Source of the DNA: Pedobacter boryungensis
Lineage (GTDB): Bacteria > Bacteroidota > Bacteroidia > Sphingobacteriales > Sphingobacteriaceae
NCBI RefSeq assembly: GCF_013204825.1
Contig: NZ_JABMKV010000001.1
Location: 806,001-870,000 of the forward strand
DNA: 64,000 nt
Reading direction: 5' to 3'
The translations under genes were made by a program, and so were the position numbers. How positions within the stretch are numbered: position 1 is the stretch's first letter; the number at the start of each line of letters is the position of its first letter. The notes under the pieces were generated by a model. The model made no database searches. It was not told where the DNA came from and saw nothing but the letters and a program-made list of their open reading frames with translations. Below, piece by piece: positions 26,321 through 35,167 of the stretch.

Positions 26321-27144
26321 TGATTGATTCTCATGTGCATTTCTGGAAATTTGATCCTATAAGAGATTCTTGGATTACAAATGAAATGGCAGTTTTACGT
26401 CAAGACTATTTACCGAATAAACTGATAGATGAATTAAAAGCCAATCAAGTGGATGGGTGTATAGCGGTTCAAGCAGATCAATCAATAACTGAAACTGAGT
26501 TTTTACTAAACTTAGCACACCAGTATTCTTTTATTAAGGGGATTGTGGGTTGGATAGATTTAAAAAGCCCAAACTTGGATGAACAGCTAGAAAAATATGC
26601 AAAACAACCCTTAATTAAAGGTTGGCGTCATATTGTACAAGCAGAACCGGCAGGCTTTCTTTTACAACATGATTTTATTCAAGGAATTAATACCTTAAGA
26701 CACTACAATTACACTTACGATATTCTAGTTCAACATGCTCAGCTACCAGAAGTAATTGAATTTTTAAACAGAACGGAAAATCAATCTTTTGTAATTGATC
26801 ATTGTGCTAAGCCAGATCTTAAAAATAGAGAGATGGAAGATTGGGCAAAAAATATCCGTTTAATTGCACAACAAAAACATGTATTTTGTAAACTATCTGG
26901 ATTATTAACCGAATGCGATTGGGTAAATTGGGATGAAAAAACCATATTTAATTGTCTAGATGTGATTTTTGAAAGCTTTGGAACAGAACGTATTATATTC
27001 GGAAGCGATTGGCCTGTGTTATTATTAGCTTCAAACTATACAAATTGGATTAGCCTAATAAAAAAATATACGAAAGATTTTACAGCAGCAGATCAACAAG
27101 CTATTTTTAACGATAATGCTGTGAAATTCTATAATATCAATTGA
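26320..27144 (+). CDS. Amidohydrolase, probable L-fuconolactone hydrolase
   Basis: A 274-residue TIM-barrel amidohydrolase of the family that contains L-fucono-1,5-lactonase. The metal motif is IDSHVHFWKFDP (H-x-H at residues 4-6), with FVIDHCAKPD carrying a later His and IIFGSDWPVL the catalytic Asp. It would open the lactone formed by the sugar dehydrogenase. The start codon overlaps the mutarotase stop by one base, and the second SDR begins 1 base after its stop, so the three genes form one translation block. Confidence 0.88.
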   Translation: MIDSHVHFWKFDPIRDSWITNEMAVLRQDYLPNKLIDELKANQVDGCIAVQADQSITETEFLLNLAHQYSFIKGIVGWIDLKSPNLDEQLEKYAKQPLIKGWRHIVQAEPAGFLLQHDFIQGINTLRHYNYTYDILVQHAQLPEVIEFLNRTENQSFVIDHCAKPDLKNREMEDWAKNIRLIAQQKHVFCKLSGLLTECDWVNWDEKTIFNCLDVIFESFGTERIIFGSDWPVLLLASNYTNWISLIKKYTKDFTAADQQAIFNDNAVKFYNIN

Positions 27145-27145
27145 A

Positions 27146-27928
27146 ATGAACTTAAATCTAACTCATAAAATAATTATTGTTACTGGTGCTGCTAAAGGAA
27201 TTGGAGCTGCTATTGTTAAACTTTTAGCAGCAGAAGGTGCTTTACCAATCATCATTGGCAGAAATGAAAATGATAATTTGAAATTAGCGAATGAAATTAA
27301 GGCTTTAGGGCAACAAGTTGATTTCGTTACAGCCGAATTAACTAAACCAGAGGCAAGCAAGCATGTAATAGAAACAGTAATCAGTAGATACGGAAAAATT
27401 GATGGATTGATTAATAATGCCGGTGTAAATGATGGTGTGAGTTTAGAAAATGGAAGTTATGACGATTTTATCGCATCATTACACAAAAATGTAATCCATT
27501 ATTATATGTTGGCGCATTACGCTTTACCTTCTTTAAAGAAAAGTAAAGGCGTAATTGTGAATATTGGTAGTAAAACGGCAGAAACTGGACAGGGTGGAAC
27601 ATCAGCATATGCTGCAGCAAATGGCGCTCGTAATGCTTTGACAAGAGAGTGGGCAGTAGAATTATTGCCTTATGGTATTCGCGTAAATGCAGTTATTGTT
27701 GCCGAATCATTCACACCACTTTATCAAACTTGGATTAGTACATTTGATAATCCAGAGGAAAAATTAAAGACCATCACTGATAAAATACCATTCGAAAAAA
27801 GAATGACAATGCCTGAAGAAATTGCACAAACTGTTGTATTTTTACTGTCAGACAAATCGAGCCATACTACTGGTCAACTAATTCATGTAGATGGTGGTTA
27901 TGTACATTTAGACAGAGCGATATCTTAA
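27146..27928 (+). CDS. SDR dehydrogenase, probable L-fucose dehydrogenase
   Basis: A 260-residue short-chain dehydrogenase with NAD(P) loop TGAAKGIGAAIV, NNAGVND, VNIGSK and C-terminal TTGQLIHVDGGYVH. Its place beside the lactonase and mutarotase suggests oxidation of L-fucose to fuconolactone. The usual Y-x-x-x-K motif reads Y155-A-A-A-N159, so the catalytic lysine is replaced by Asn. Either this is a trait of its subfamily or the enzyme works differently. The assignment to fucose is by context. Confidence 0.82.
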   Translation: MNLNLTHKIIIVTGAAKGIGAAIVKLLAAEGALPIIIGRNENDNLKLANEIKALGQQVDFVTAELTKPEASKHVIETVISRYGKIDGLINNAGVNDGVSLENGSYDDFIASLHKNVIHYYMLAHYALPSLKKSKGVIVNIGSKTAETGQGGTSAYAAANGARNALTREWAVELLPYGIRVNAVIVAESFTPLYQTWISTFDNPEEKLKTITDKIPFEKRMTMPEEIAQTVVFLLSDKSSHTTGQLIHVDGGYVHLDRAIS

Positions 27929-27972
27929 GTTTATTCGAGAAATATCTTTCTTCTTTTTTAACTAAATAACTA

Positions 27973-29085
27973 ATGACGAAAGGTTTATATGCTATTTTAT
28001 TCCTGTTTACGATAAGTTTTTTTTCCTGTCAGCGCAATACTCAAAAAGACGAAAAAACTCCTGTAAAAAGTGAAATGGCATCTTGTGAAAGCAATTTACC
28101 ATCACGTTTTGGAGAAACTACCACAGGCTTAACTATAAAACAAGGAAAAGCAGACCATAAAGGAATGGTGTGGATTAAAGGAGGTTCGTTTTTAATGGGA
28201 TCGGCAGATAATCAAGGCCGAGCGGATGAATTACCTAGGCATAAAGTTGAATTGGATGGTTTTTGGATAGACATTACAGAAGTGACTAATGCACAATTTA
28301 GCGCATTCGTTAAAGCAACAGGATATATCACAACAGCCGAACGCAAACCAGATTGGGAAGAAATAAAAAAACAAATTCCTCCAGGTACACCAAAACCTCC
28401 TGATAGTGTGTTGGTTGCTTCATCTTTAGTTTTTAGTCCGCCTAATCATCTAGTTAATCTAAACGATGCTTCACAATGGTGGAGTTGGCAAAAAGGAGCA
28501 GATTGGAAACATCCGCAAGGTCCTAAAAGCAATATTATTGGAAAAGATAACTACCCAGTTGTTCAAGTTTCTTGGAATGATGCGATGGCTTATTGTAAAT
28601 GGGCAGGTAAACGTTTACCAACAGAGGCTGAATGGGAATATGCAGCTCTTGGTGGTTTAAAAGATGTAAGTTATCCATGGGGAAATGAGGATATTGAAAA
28701 AGGTAAGCCAAAAGCGAATACTTGGCAAGGAAATTTCCCTAATAAAAATACAGATTGGGATGGTTTTTACAGATTAGCCGCTGTTAAACAATTCAAATCG
28801 AATGGATATGGTTTATTTGATATGGCTGGAAATGTTTGGGAATGGTGTGGCGATTGGTACGACCATGACTATTATGAAAGTGTGAAAAACAAAATAAGTC
28901 ATAATCCAACAGGCCCCACAATAAGTAATGACCCAATGGAACCTTTAGTGCCGAAAAGAGTAGTTAGAGGTGGTTCTTTCATGTGTAATGCAACTTATTG
29001 TAAGGGTTATCGTGTAAGTTCTAGAATGAAAACATCTGCAGATACTGGATTGGAACATACAGGTTTCAGATGTGTAGCAGATTAA
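27973..29085 (+). CDS. Formylglycine-generating enzyme, lipoprotein form
   Basis: A 370-residue FGE-sulfatase-domain protein. The N-terminus has a lipoprotein signal ending FFSC, so it is periplasmic or outer-membrane bound. The domain begins MVWIKGGSFLMGS and contains PVVQVSWNDAMAYCKWAGKRLPTEAEWEYA in conserved order, then MAGNVWEWCGDWY. The stretch RGGSFMCNATYC holds both catalytic cysteines, C338 and C343, at the spacing of the copper-binding pair of true FGE (C336/C341 in the human enzyme). Most FGE-like proteins lack them. It would convert the sulfatase cysteine to formylglycine with oxygen. It lies 44 bases after the fucose SDR. Confidence 0.9.
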   Translation: MTKGLYAILFLFTISFFSCQRNTQKDEKTPVKSEMASCESNLPSRFGETTTGLTIKQGKADHKGMVWIKGGSFLMGSADNQGRADELPRHKVELDGFWIDITEVTNAQFSAFVKATGYITTAERKPDWEEIKKQIPPGTPKPPDSVLVASSLVFSPPNHLVNLNDASQWWSWQKGADWKHPQGPKSNIIGKDNYPVVQVSWNDAMAYCKWAGKRLPTEAEWEYAALGGLKDVSYPWGNEDIEKGKPKANTWQGNFPNKNTDWDGFYRLAAVKQFKSNGYGLFDMAGNVWEWCGDWYDHDYYESVKNKISHNPTGPTISNDPMEPLVPKRVVRGGSFMCNATYCKGYRVSSRMKTSADTGLEHTGFRCVAD

Positions 29086-29095
29086 TAAACATACA

Positions 29096-31255
29096 ATGAG
29101 AAAAATAGTATTGCTAGCTTGTTTGGTTTTGATATTTGGTGCTTTAAAAGCTCAACAAGCTCCCTATCTTAATCCAAGTTTATCTTTAGATGTTCGTGTT
29201 CAAGATTTACTAAAGCGAATGACTTTAGAAGAGAAGGCATTACAAATGAATAATAATGCCCCTGCAATTGATCGCTTAAAAATACCAGCTTATAATTGGT
29301 GGAATGAAGCTTTACATGGTGTTGCTAGGGCTGGTTTAGCTACTTCTTTTCCTCAACCTATCGGGTTAGCAGCTACTTTTAATGAGCAAGGAATTTTTGA
29401 TATGGGCGTTGCAGTTAGTGATGAAGCTAGAGCAAAACATCATCAATTTGTGCGTGAAGGAAATAGAGCGATTTATACAGGTTTAACTTTTTATTCGCCT
29501 AACGTTAATATTTTTAGAGATCCTAGGTGGGGAAGAGGTCATGAAACTTTTGGTGAAGACCCATATCTTACGGGTAAATTAGGAGTAGCATTTGTAAAAA
29601 GTATGCAAGGCGATGATCCTAAGTATTTTAAAACCATTACTACTGCGAAACATTTTGCCGTACATAGCGGCCCAGAACCAAGCCGTCATGAATTTGATGC
29701 AAAACCAAGCAAAAAAGATCTTTGGGAAACTTATTTGCCTGCTTTTAAAATGCTAACGCAAGAAGGTCATGTGTATTCTTTTATGTGTGCTTATAATCGC
29801 TTGTATGGGAAACCATGCTGTAGTGATGCTTTTTTATTAAATGATATTTTACGTAACCAATGGGGATTTAAAGGTTTTGTTGCGACAGATTGCGGTGCAG
29901 TTTATGATTTTTTCATGTTTCATAAAACTGCAAAAGATAGCGTAGAAGCTGTGGCTCAAGCCATTAAAGCAGGCTCAGATAATCAATGTTTTGGTTATGG
30001 TGCAGCTGTAATTCCGGCCATTAAACAAGGTTTATTGAAAGAAAGCGAATTAGATACTGCAGTAGCTCGTTTGCTAAGAGCTAAATTTAAGCTCGGAGTT
30101 TTTGATCCTGAAGAATTAAATCCTTATTCAAAAATTCCTTATAGCGTAGTTAATAGTGAGGCACATCAAGCAAAAGCATTACAAATGGCCAAAGAATCAA
30201 TTGTGTTGTTAAAGAATAACAAAAATACATTGCCCTTCAGTAAAAATTTAAAGAATATAGCAGTCATTGGTCCGAATGCCAATGATGCAGAAGTGTTATT
30301 AGGCAATTACAATGGAGATCCTGCCCATATTATTACACCCTTAGAAGGTATTAAGAAAGCTTTCTCAAATGCAAGTGTGATGTATGCTAAAGGATGTAAT
30401 ATAATAGATACTCCCAATTATAATTATAAAAGTGATTTTGATCAAGCTTTAGCTACTGCAAAAAAAGCTGAGGTAATTGTGTTTGTAGGTGGAATTTCCC
30501 CTCGATTAGAAGGAGAGGAGCTGAAAGTAAAAGTACCGGGGTTTCTAGGTGGCGATAAAACAGATTTGAATTTACCAACTATACAAACTCAATTGCTGAA
30601 AGAACTTAAAAAACTAGGCAAACCTATTGTTTTAGTATTGTTAAATGGAAGTGCGTTAGCGATTAATTGGGAGCAAGAAAACTTGGATGCGATTGTGGAA
30701 ACTTGGTATGGGGGTGAAAAAGGAGGTGACGCATTAGCTGATGTATTGATTGGAAATTACAATCCTGCTGGAAGATTACCTGTAACTTTTTATAAATCGA
30801 TTACTGATATTCCTGCTTTTGATAACTATAGCATGGAAGGTAAAACCTATCGCTACGTTAACAAACCCGTACTTTATCCTTTTGGTTACGGATTAAGTTA
30901 CACCACTTTTACTTATGCAGATTTAAAGTTATCAGCTAATATCTTAAACTCAACAACACCATTAAAAGTTAATTTATCAATTAAAAACACTGGTAATTAT
31001 GATGGGGATGAGGTTGTACAACTTTATATCAAACAAGAAGGTGAAAATATGCCAATTAAAGAATTAAAAGGTTTCAAACGCATCCATATCAAAAAAGGAG
31101 AACAACAATCGCTTAGTTTTGAATTGAAATCAAGCGATATACAGCACTATAATTCACAAAGTGATTCAATGCAAATATTCCCTGGTAAAGTTCAACTCCT
31201 TATTGGCTCATCATCTGCTAAAATGGAGCTAGTTGGAAATTTTGAATTACGGTAA
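29096..31255 (+). CDS. Secreted GH3 glycosidase (beta-xylosidase/beta-glucosidase type)
   Basis: A 719-residue exported glycosidase with signal peptide ending KAQQ, the GH3 barrel (about 35-345), the alpha/beta sandwich (about 375-590) and a C-terminal fibronectin III-like domain (about 615-715). The nucleophile is D265 in FVATDCGAV. NWWNEALHGVARAG and FSPNVNIFRDPRWGRGHETFGEDP-type segments resemble GH3 beta-xylosidases. It starts 10 bases after the FGE gene and closes the operon. It is not a fucosidase by family, so it probably trims another sugar from the same mixed glycan. Confidence 0.9.
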   Translation: MRKIVLLACLVLIFGALKAQQAPYLNPSLSLDVRVQDLLKRMTLEEKALQMNNNAPAIDRLKIPAYNWWNEALHGVARAGLATSFPQPIGLAATFNEQGIFDMGVAVSDEARAKHHQFVREGNRAIYTGLTFYSPNVNIFRDPRWGRGHETFGEDPYLTGKLGVAFVKSMQGDDPKYFKTITTAKHFAVHSGPEPSRHEFDAKPSKKDLWETYLPAFKMLTQEGHVYSFMCAYNRLYGKPCCSDAFLLNDILRNQWGFKGFVATDCGAVYDFFMFHKTAKDSVEAVAQAIKAGSDNQCFGYGAAVIPAIKQGLLKESELDTAVARLLRAKFKLGVFDPEELNPYSKIPYSVVNSEAHQAKALQMAKESIVLLKNNKNTLPFSKNLKNIAVIGPNANDAEVLLGNYNGDPAHIITPLEGIKKAFSNASVMYAKGCNIIDTPNYNYKSDFDQALATAKKAEVIVFVGGISPRLEGEELKVKVPGFLGGDKTDLNLPTIQTQLLKELKKLGKPIVLVLLNGSALAINWEQENLDAIVETWYGGEKGGDALADVLIGNYNPAGRLPVTFYKSITDIPAFDNYSMEGKTYRYVNKPVLYPFGYGLSYTTFTYADLKLSANILNSTTPLKVNLSIKNTGNYDGDEVVQLYIKQEGENMPIKELKGFKRIHIKKGEQQSLSFELKSSDIQHYNSQSDSMQIFPGKVQLLIGSSSAKMELVGNFELR

Positions 31256-31264
31256 TTTTAAATA

Positions 31265-31336
31265 TTGTCATTCATAGCAAAGAGAAGAATCTAATTTAAA
31301 TTACTATAGAGATTCCTTGCAAACCCGGAATGACAA
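31265..31336. repeat. Short inverted-repeat element (GTCATTC type)
   Basis: TTGTCATTC (31265-31273) and GAATGACAA (31328-31336) are complementary ends of a ~72-bp AT-rich element lying between the converging GH3 and OPT genes. The similar element at 33444-33526 also begins GTCATT and ends with ATGAC. Confidence 0.65.
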
Positions 31337-31339
31337 AAA

Positions 31340-33397
31340 TTAATCTATTTTTTCTTGTTTCTTAATCCCGATTGTATACAATACAAATCCCATAAATAAG
31401 AAAAACAATACGCCTAATATCTGATATCCACCATCGCCAAACCAATTGGTAAAAATAGGTTCAATATTTACTTTGCTTAAATTATCTCGAACAGACGGAA
31501 TAACCATTAAGATTGCAACAATTACACCAGCAATAGCACCACCAGCCACTAACCCTGTTGCAAATAAATTACCCGGAGCAATTTCTTCTTCTTCGACAGA
31601 TTTGATTTTCTGTTTTTCTCTCCAATTTACTAGCCCTTTAATTGCACCACCAGCAAAAATTGGCAATGTTGTAGATAGTGGTAAATATGCACCAACAGCA
31701 AAAGATAAAGCATTGATTCCACATAATTCAATAGTAATAGCGATGAAAACACCGACTAAAACGTATTGCCAATCTAAGTTAAATGATAACATCCCTTTAA
31801 TTAAAGTGGCCATTAAAGTTGCTTGAGGTGCAGCATACGTTTCAGTTCCAATCGCATGATGAATGCCTTGCTTCAACATTTCAGCTGTAGGGGTATCTAG
31901 TATCCTTACGGTAAGTCCAATTACGATAGAAGAAACAATAGCGCCAATAAACAAGGCAATTTGCTGATATTTTGGCGTTGCACCAATGAGATATCCAGTT
32001 TTTAAATCTTGAGAAGTAGCTCCTGCATTTGCAGCTGCAATACAAATCATTCCTCCAACTACCAACGCCATCGGTTCATAAATTTTACCTGTCCAGCCAA
32101 CAGCGATAAAAACTAAACATGTTCCCATAATTGTGGCTATTGTCATCCCAGAGATCGGATTATTACTCGAACCAATTAAACCTACAATTCTACTAGAAAC
32201 GGTAACGAAGAATGCACCAAACACAACAACTAAAACGCCAATGAGTAGTTTATTTAAAATGCTATCACCTGGAATTTGAGGTAAAACAGCCATTAAAAGA
32301 ATTAAAACTAAACTTCCAATTCCAACTAATCTAATCGATAAATCTCTATCGGTACGTTTAATAGTACCACCAGCTTTTCCCTCTTTAATTGAACTAACGC
32401 TTTCTTTAAATGAGGAAATAATAGTTGGAATAGTTTTTAATAAAGTAATAAAACCACCAGCAGCAACGGCGCCAGCACCAATTTGTTTTACAAATGCTTG
32501 GTAAATTGCTCTTGGGTAATCGGCAAAAGTTTGTGTAACTGGATCCCAGTTTCCTGCTCCACCAGGTTTAGTAATATCTAAAAGTAAACCTAGTTTAGTT
32601 AATTGTTTTGCCGCAACCAATGGATCAATTAAGGTAGCTAATAATGGAATTAAAGCTAGCCATGCTAAAACACCACCAGCAACTAAAATTCCAGATATTT
32701 TCGGACCAATGATATAACCAACGCCCATATATTCTGGTGTAATCTCTCCACTTACTTGTGCCGATGGTAAAAATTTATTTGCTTGTTTAGTTGCCCAAGT
32801 TGGTGCTTCTGCCACTACGTGAAATACTTTTTGCAACAAAGCATAAACTAATGAAAAGCCTAAACCCCAAAATGCAGTACGTGCAAAAGTTCCACCTTTT
32901 TCACCGGCCTGTAAAACAGAAGCACATGCTGTACCTTCAGGATAAGGTAAATTATCGTGTTCTTTTACAATTAACGACCTGCGTAAAGGAATCATCATTA
33001 ATGTTCCTAAAATCCCACCTAAAATAGCAAGGATAAGGATGGTCATATAATTGAAAAAAGCTTCACTTGAACTTTGTCCACCAATTCCTGTACTTAGAAA
33101 TAAAAATCCTGGTAAGGTAAAAACAACCCCGGCAGCGATAGACTCACCTGCCGAACCAGTGGTTTGTATAATGTTGTTTTCTAAAATCGTTGTTTTAAAG
33201 AATTTTTTACCTAATGTAATGGCCAAAACAGCAATTGGTATAGAAGCTGATACTGTTAATCCAGCTTTTAACGCTAAATAAACAGTTGCTGCACCAAAAA
33301 TAATTCCTGCAATACAACCTAATAAAATAGATTTAATAGTAAATTCTGCAACATTACTTTCTGCAGGAACAAATGGCTTAAATTCTTCTTTCTTCAT
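31340..33397 (-). CDS. OPT family oligopeptide transporter
   Basis: A 685-residue polytopic inner-membrane protein with about 14-16 hydrophobic helices. OPT signatures are LKAGLTVSASIPIAVLAITL and SAGESIAAGVVFTLPGFLF near the start, LPYPEGTACASVLQAGE, and the C-terminal LCGINALSFAVGAYLPLSTTLPIFAGG. Bacterial members of this branch import oligopeptides or metal-chelate conjugates with protons. It is a single gene, divergent from the phosphatase gene. The substrate cannot be told from the sequence. Confidence 0.93.
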   Translation of the reverse strand: MKKEEFKPFVPAESNVAEFTIKSILLGCIAGIIFGAATVYLALKAGLTVSASIPIAVLAITLGKKFFKTTILENNIIQTTGSAGESIAAGVVFTLPGFLFLSTGIGGQSSSEAFFNYMTILILAILGGILGTLMMIPLRRSLIVKEHDNLPYPEGTACASVLQAGEKGGTFARTAFWGLGFSLVYALLQKVFHVVAEAPTWATKQANKFLPSAQVSGEITPEYMGVGYIIGPKISGILVAGGVLAWLALIPLLATLIDPLVAAKQLTKLGLLLDITKPGGAGNWDPVTQTFADYPRAIYQAFVKQIGAGAVAAGGFITLLKTIPTIISSFKESVSSIKEGKAGGTIKRTDRDLSIRLVGIGSLVLILLMAVLPQIPGDSILNKLLIGVLVVVFGAFFVTVSSRIVGLIGSSNNPISGMTIATIMGTCLVFIAVGWTGKIYEPMALVVGGMICIAAANAGATSQDLKTGYLIGATPKYQQIALFIGAIVSSIVIGLTVRILDTPTAEMLKQGIHHAIGTETYAAPQATLMATLIKGMLSFNLDWQYVLVGVFIAITIELCGINALSFAVGAYLPLSTTLPIFAGGAIKGLVNWREKQKIKSVEEEEIAPGNLFATGLVAGGAIAGVIVAILMVIPSVRDNLSKVNIEPIFTNWFGDGGYQILGVLFFLFMGFVLYTIGIKKQEKID

Positions 33398-33443
33398 TTT
33401 ATGAAAGTTTAAACATTAAAGTTAATTTATTTTATGAATACTA

Positions 33444-33526
33444 CGTCATTTCGAAGTTAGGAGAAATCTATATTCGGATGCTTTTAACGAAAAGATGTTC
33501 TCGCTTCGCAGCGTTAAATTATGACG
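33444..33526. repeat. Short inverted-repeat element (CGTCATTTCGA type)
   Basis: CGTCAT (33444-33449) and ATGACG (33521-33526) bound an element containing GGAGAAATCT and TTCTCGCTTCG. It lies between the divergent OPT and phosphatase genes and creates a false N-terminal extension of the phosphatase ORF. Confidence 0.65.
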
Positions 33527-33549
33527 AAACTTTTCAACATCTTTGCCAA

Positions 33550-34053
33550 ATGAAAAATAAAGCAATTTTTTTAGATAGAGACGGCGTGTTAAATCATGAG
33601 ATTTACGATTATATATGTAAAGTAGAAGATTTTGAAGTGTTGGAATATCAAATTCCCCCATTAAAAAGATTATATGATGAAGGCTATTTGTTAATTATCA
33701 TAACCAATCAAGGTGGAATTGCTTTAAAGAGATATACGGAAGAGATTTTAGCAGAAATGCATACAATTTTGTTTAAAGCATTTGAAAATAAAGGAGCAAA
33801 GATTACGCATGCGTATCATTGTCCACATCACCCCACAGTTTCAGAGCCTTGCCAATGTAAAAAACCGTTGTCTGGTATGCTATTGGAAGCCATTTCTACC
33901 TATAATATCGACCCTAGTTTATCGGTTATGATTGGTGATAAACCAAGAGATGTGGAAGCCGCTAATGGAGCAGGAGTGAAGGGTATTTTAATAGAACCAG
34001 ATGAGCAAATTGATTATGATAAAGTAAATACGGTGCTTGAAAGTCAGTTCTAA
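33550..34053 (+). CDS. D-glycero-manno-heptose 1,7-bisphosphate phosphatase-like HAD phosphatase
   Basis: A 167-residue HAD-superfamily phosphatase: FLDRDGVLN (nucleophile and acid Asp), IIITNQGGI (motif II) and MIGDKPRDVEAANGAG (motifs III-IV). The cysteine/histidine loop CPHHPTVSEPCQCKKP is the structural zinc site of the GmhB family, which removes the 7-phosphate in ADP-heptose synthesis for lipopolysaccharide; histidinol-phosphatase is the related alternative. ATG 33550 is chosen because the 24 preceding in-frame residues are encoded by a repeat element and precede the conserved MKNKAIFLDRDG start. It is a single gene. Confidence 0.88.
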   Translation: MKNKAIFLDRDGVLNHEIYDYICKVEDFEVLEYQIPPLKRLYDEGYLLIIITNQGGIALKRYTEEILAEMHTILFKAFENKGAKITHAYHCPHHPTVSEPCQCKKPLSGMLLEAISTYNIDPSLSVMIGDKPRDVEAANGAGVKGILIEPDEQIDYDKVNTVLESQF

Positions 34054-34118
34054 CCCCCAAGATACCTAAGTCTCTTTTATTTCCTTAGGTGTAAAAGTTT
34101 ATCTTTTTTCTGTTATAA

Positions 34119-34934
34119 TTAATTTTCTACTGTTACATAAATACTACAGCCAGCAGCTGCATTTTTTCTCCAAACCCCTAAACTATTACTTCTTATGAAG
34201 CTATTTGCTGCACCAATTTTTGCACCAAAAGCCGTCATTTTTCTTGTGCTTGGTAACATTTCAAAAGCTATCACAAAATCTTGATCTAAATAAATATGCT
34301 CAGCAGTTAAATCAAATGTTTTCCAACCTTTTCCATTCTCCATTTTCATAATAGTGTTTTTTTCTATCAATAACTTACCAGGAAGCCCATTTTCAACTGC
34401 GTAAAAGTTAATACGGACTTTTACCTCTTCTTTAATTTCTGATTGAACAAAAATATTGGCATTCAAAACCTGAACAGGTTCTTTTACATTAATTAATCTC
34501 GCCTGTTCAAAAATGTCGTTTCTTTGATGACCCGTAGAAGGAACAAACATCATCGGTGTTCTACCAGTAATCCCTATCTTATAAGTCTTTCGTTTTTTAT
34601 TTCTGATTTTAACTTCATTAAGTACTATTATTCGCTCATCTAACACTACATTAAAATCTTTATTACTCATATTTTTAATTGCAATCTTCTTAATTTCAAA
34701 ACCTACACTAGAAAAAGTAAGTGTATCATTAATTAAAGAATCTGCAATTTGTATAGTATAATTTCCTTTGATGTCACTCAGCGCCCCTGTTTTACTTGCT
34801 TTAATCCCAATGTTTACATAAGGAATTGAGTTCCCTTTATTATCACTTACTTGACCAGAAATAGTTTTTTGCGCAAAAACAACCTTACTACTGCAAAAGC
34901 AGATTAATAAAAAAATAATTTTTCTCATGCTCAA
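34119..34934 (-). CDS. Secreted carboxypeptidase-regulatory-like domain protein
   Basis: A 271-residue exported protein with signal peptide ending VFAQ. Residues about 22-105 are a CarboxypepD_reg-like Ig domain (ISGQVSDNKGNSIPYVNIGI), the plug-like domain also seen in TonB-dependent receptors. The rest (about 115-271) is beta-rich, with no family I recognise. A start two codons later (34928) would be equally good. It is a monocistronic gene between the phosphatase and the transaldolase. The role is unknown, probably at the cell envelope. Confidence 0.75.
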   Translation of the reverse strand: MSMRKIIFLLICFCSSKVVFAQKTISGQVSDNKGNSIPYVNIGIKASKTGALSDIKGNYTIQIADSLINDTLTFSSVGFEIKKIAIKNMSNKDFNVVLDERIIVLNEVKIRNKKRKTYKIGITGRTPMMFVPSTGHQRNDIFEQARLINVKEPVQVLNANIFVQSEIKEEVKVRINFYAVENGLPGKLLIEKNTIMKMENGKGWKTFDLTAEHIYLDQDFVIAFEMLPSTRKMTAFGAKIGAANSFIRSNSLGVWRKNAAAGCSIYVTVEN

Positions 34935-35105
34935 ATCTAGAAAAAGGAATAATCAGGCAATCATATTTAACAGAATTTAACAGCACAAAAAAAGTATAGA
35001 TGTTGAAGCCGTCAATTCAGGGAGTGAAAGGGTTTAAGGTTTGGTTCGAGTGTCTTTCAAACCTAAAATATTTTATTTTGCATAGTTTTCTTAACAATGG
35101 AATAC

Positions 35106-35137
35106 AAAAAAGCCTCGAAATATATTCGAGGCTTTTT
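35106..35137 (-). terminator. Intrinsic terminator after the transaldolase gene
   Basis: A perfect stem AAAAAGCCTCGAA / TTCGAGGCTTTTT lies 31 bases past the transaldolase stop on the minus strand and ends in T5. Confidence 0.85.
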
Positions 35138-35167
35138 GATTATTTTAAACTCAATAGAGTTGAGCTA

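Noticed and set aside
33478..33549. N-terminal extension of the HAD phosphatase
   Set aside because: The 24 extra codons are encoded by a GTCATT-type repeat and precede the conserved start MKNKAIFLDRDG.
34064..34090. Hairpin ACCTAAG/CTTAGGT after the phosphatase gene as a terminator
   Set aside because: The stem is only 7 bp and AT-rich, with no T-run on either side.
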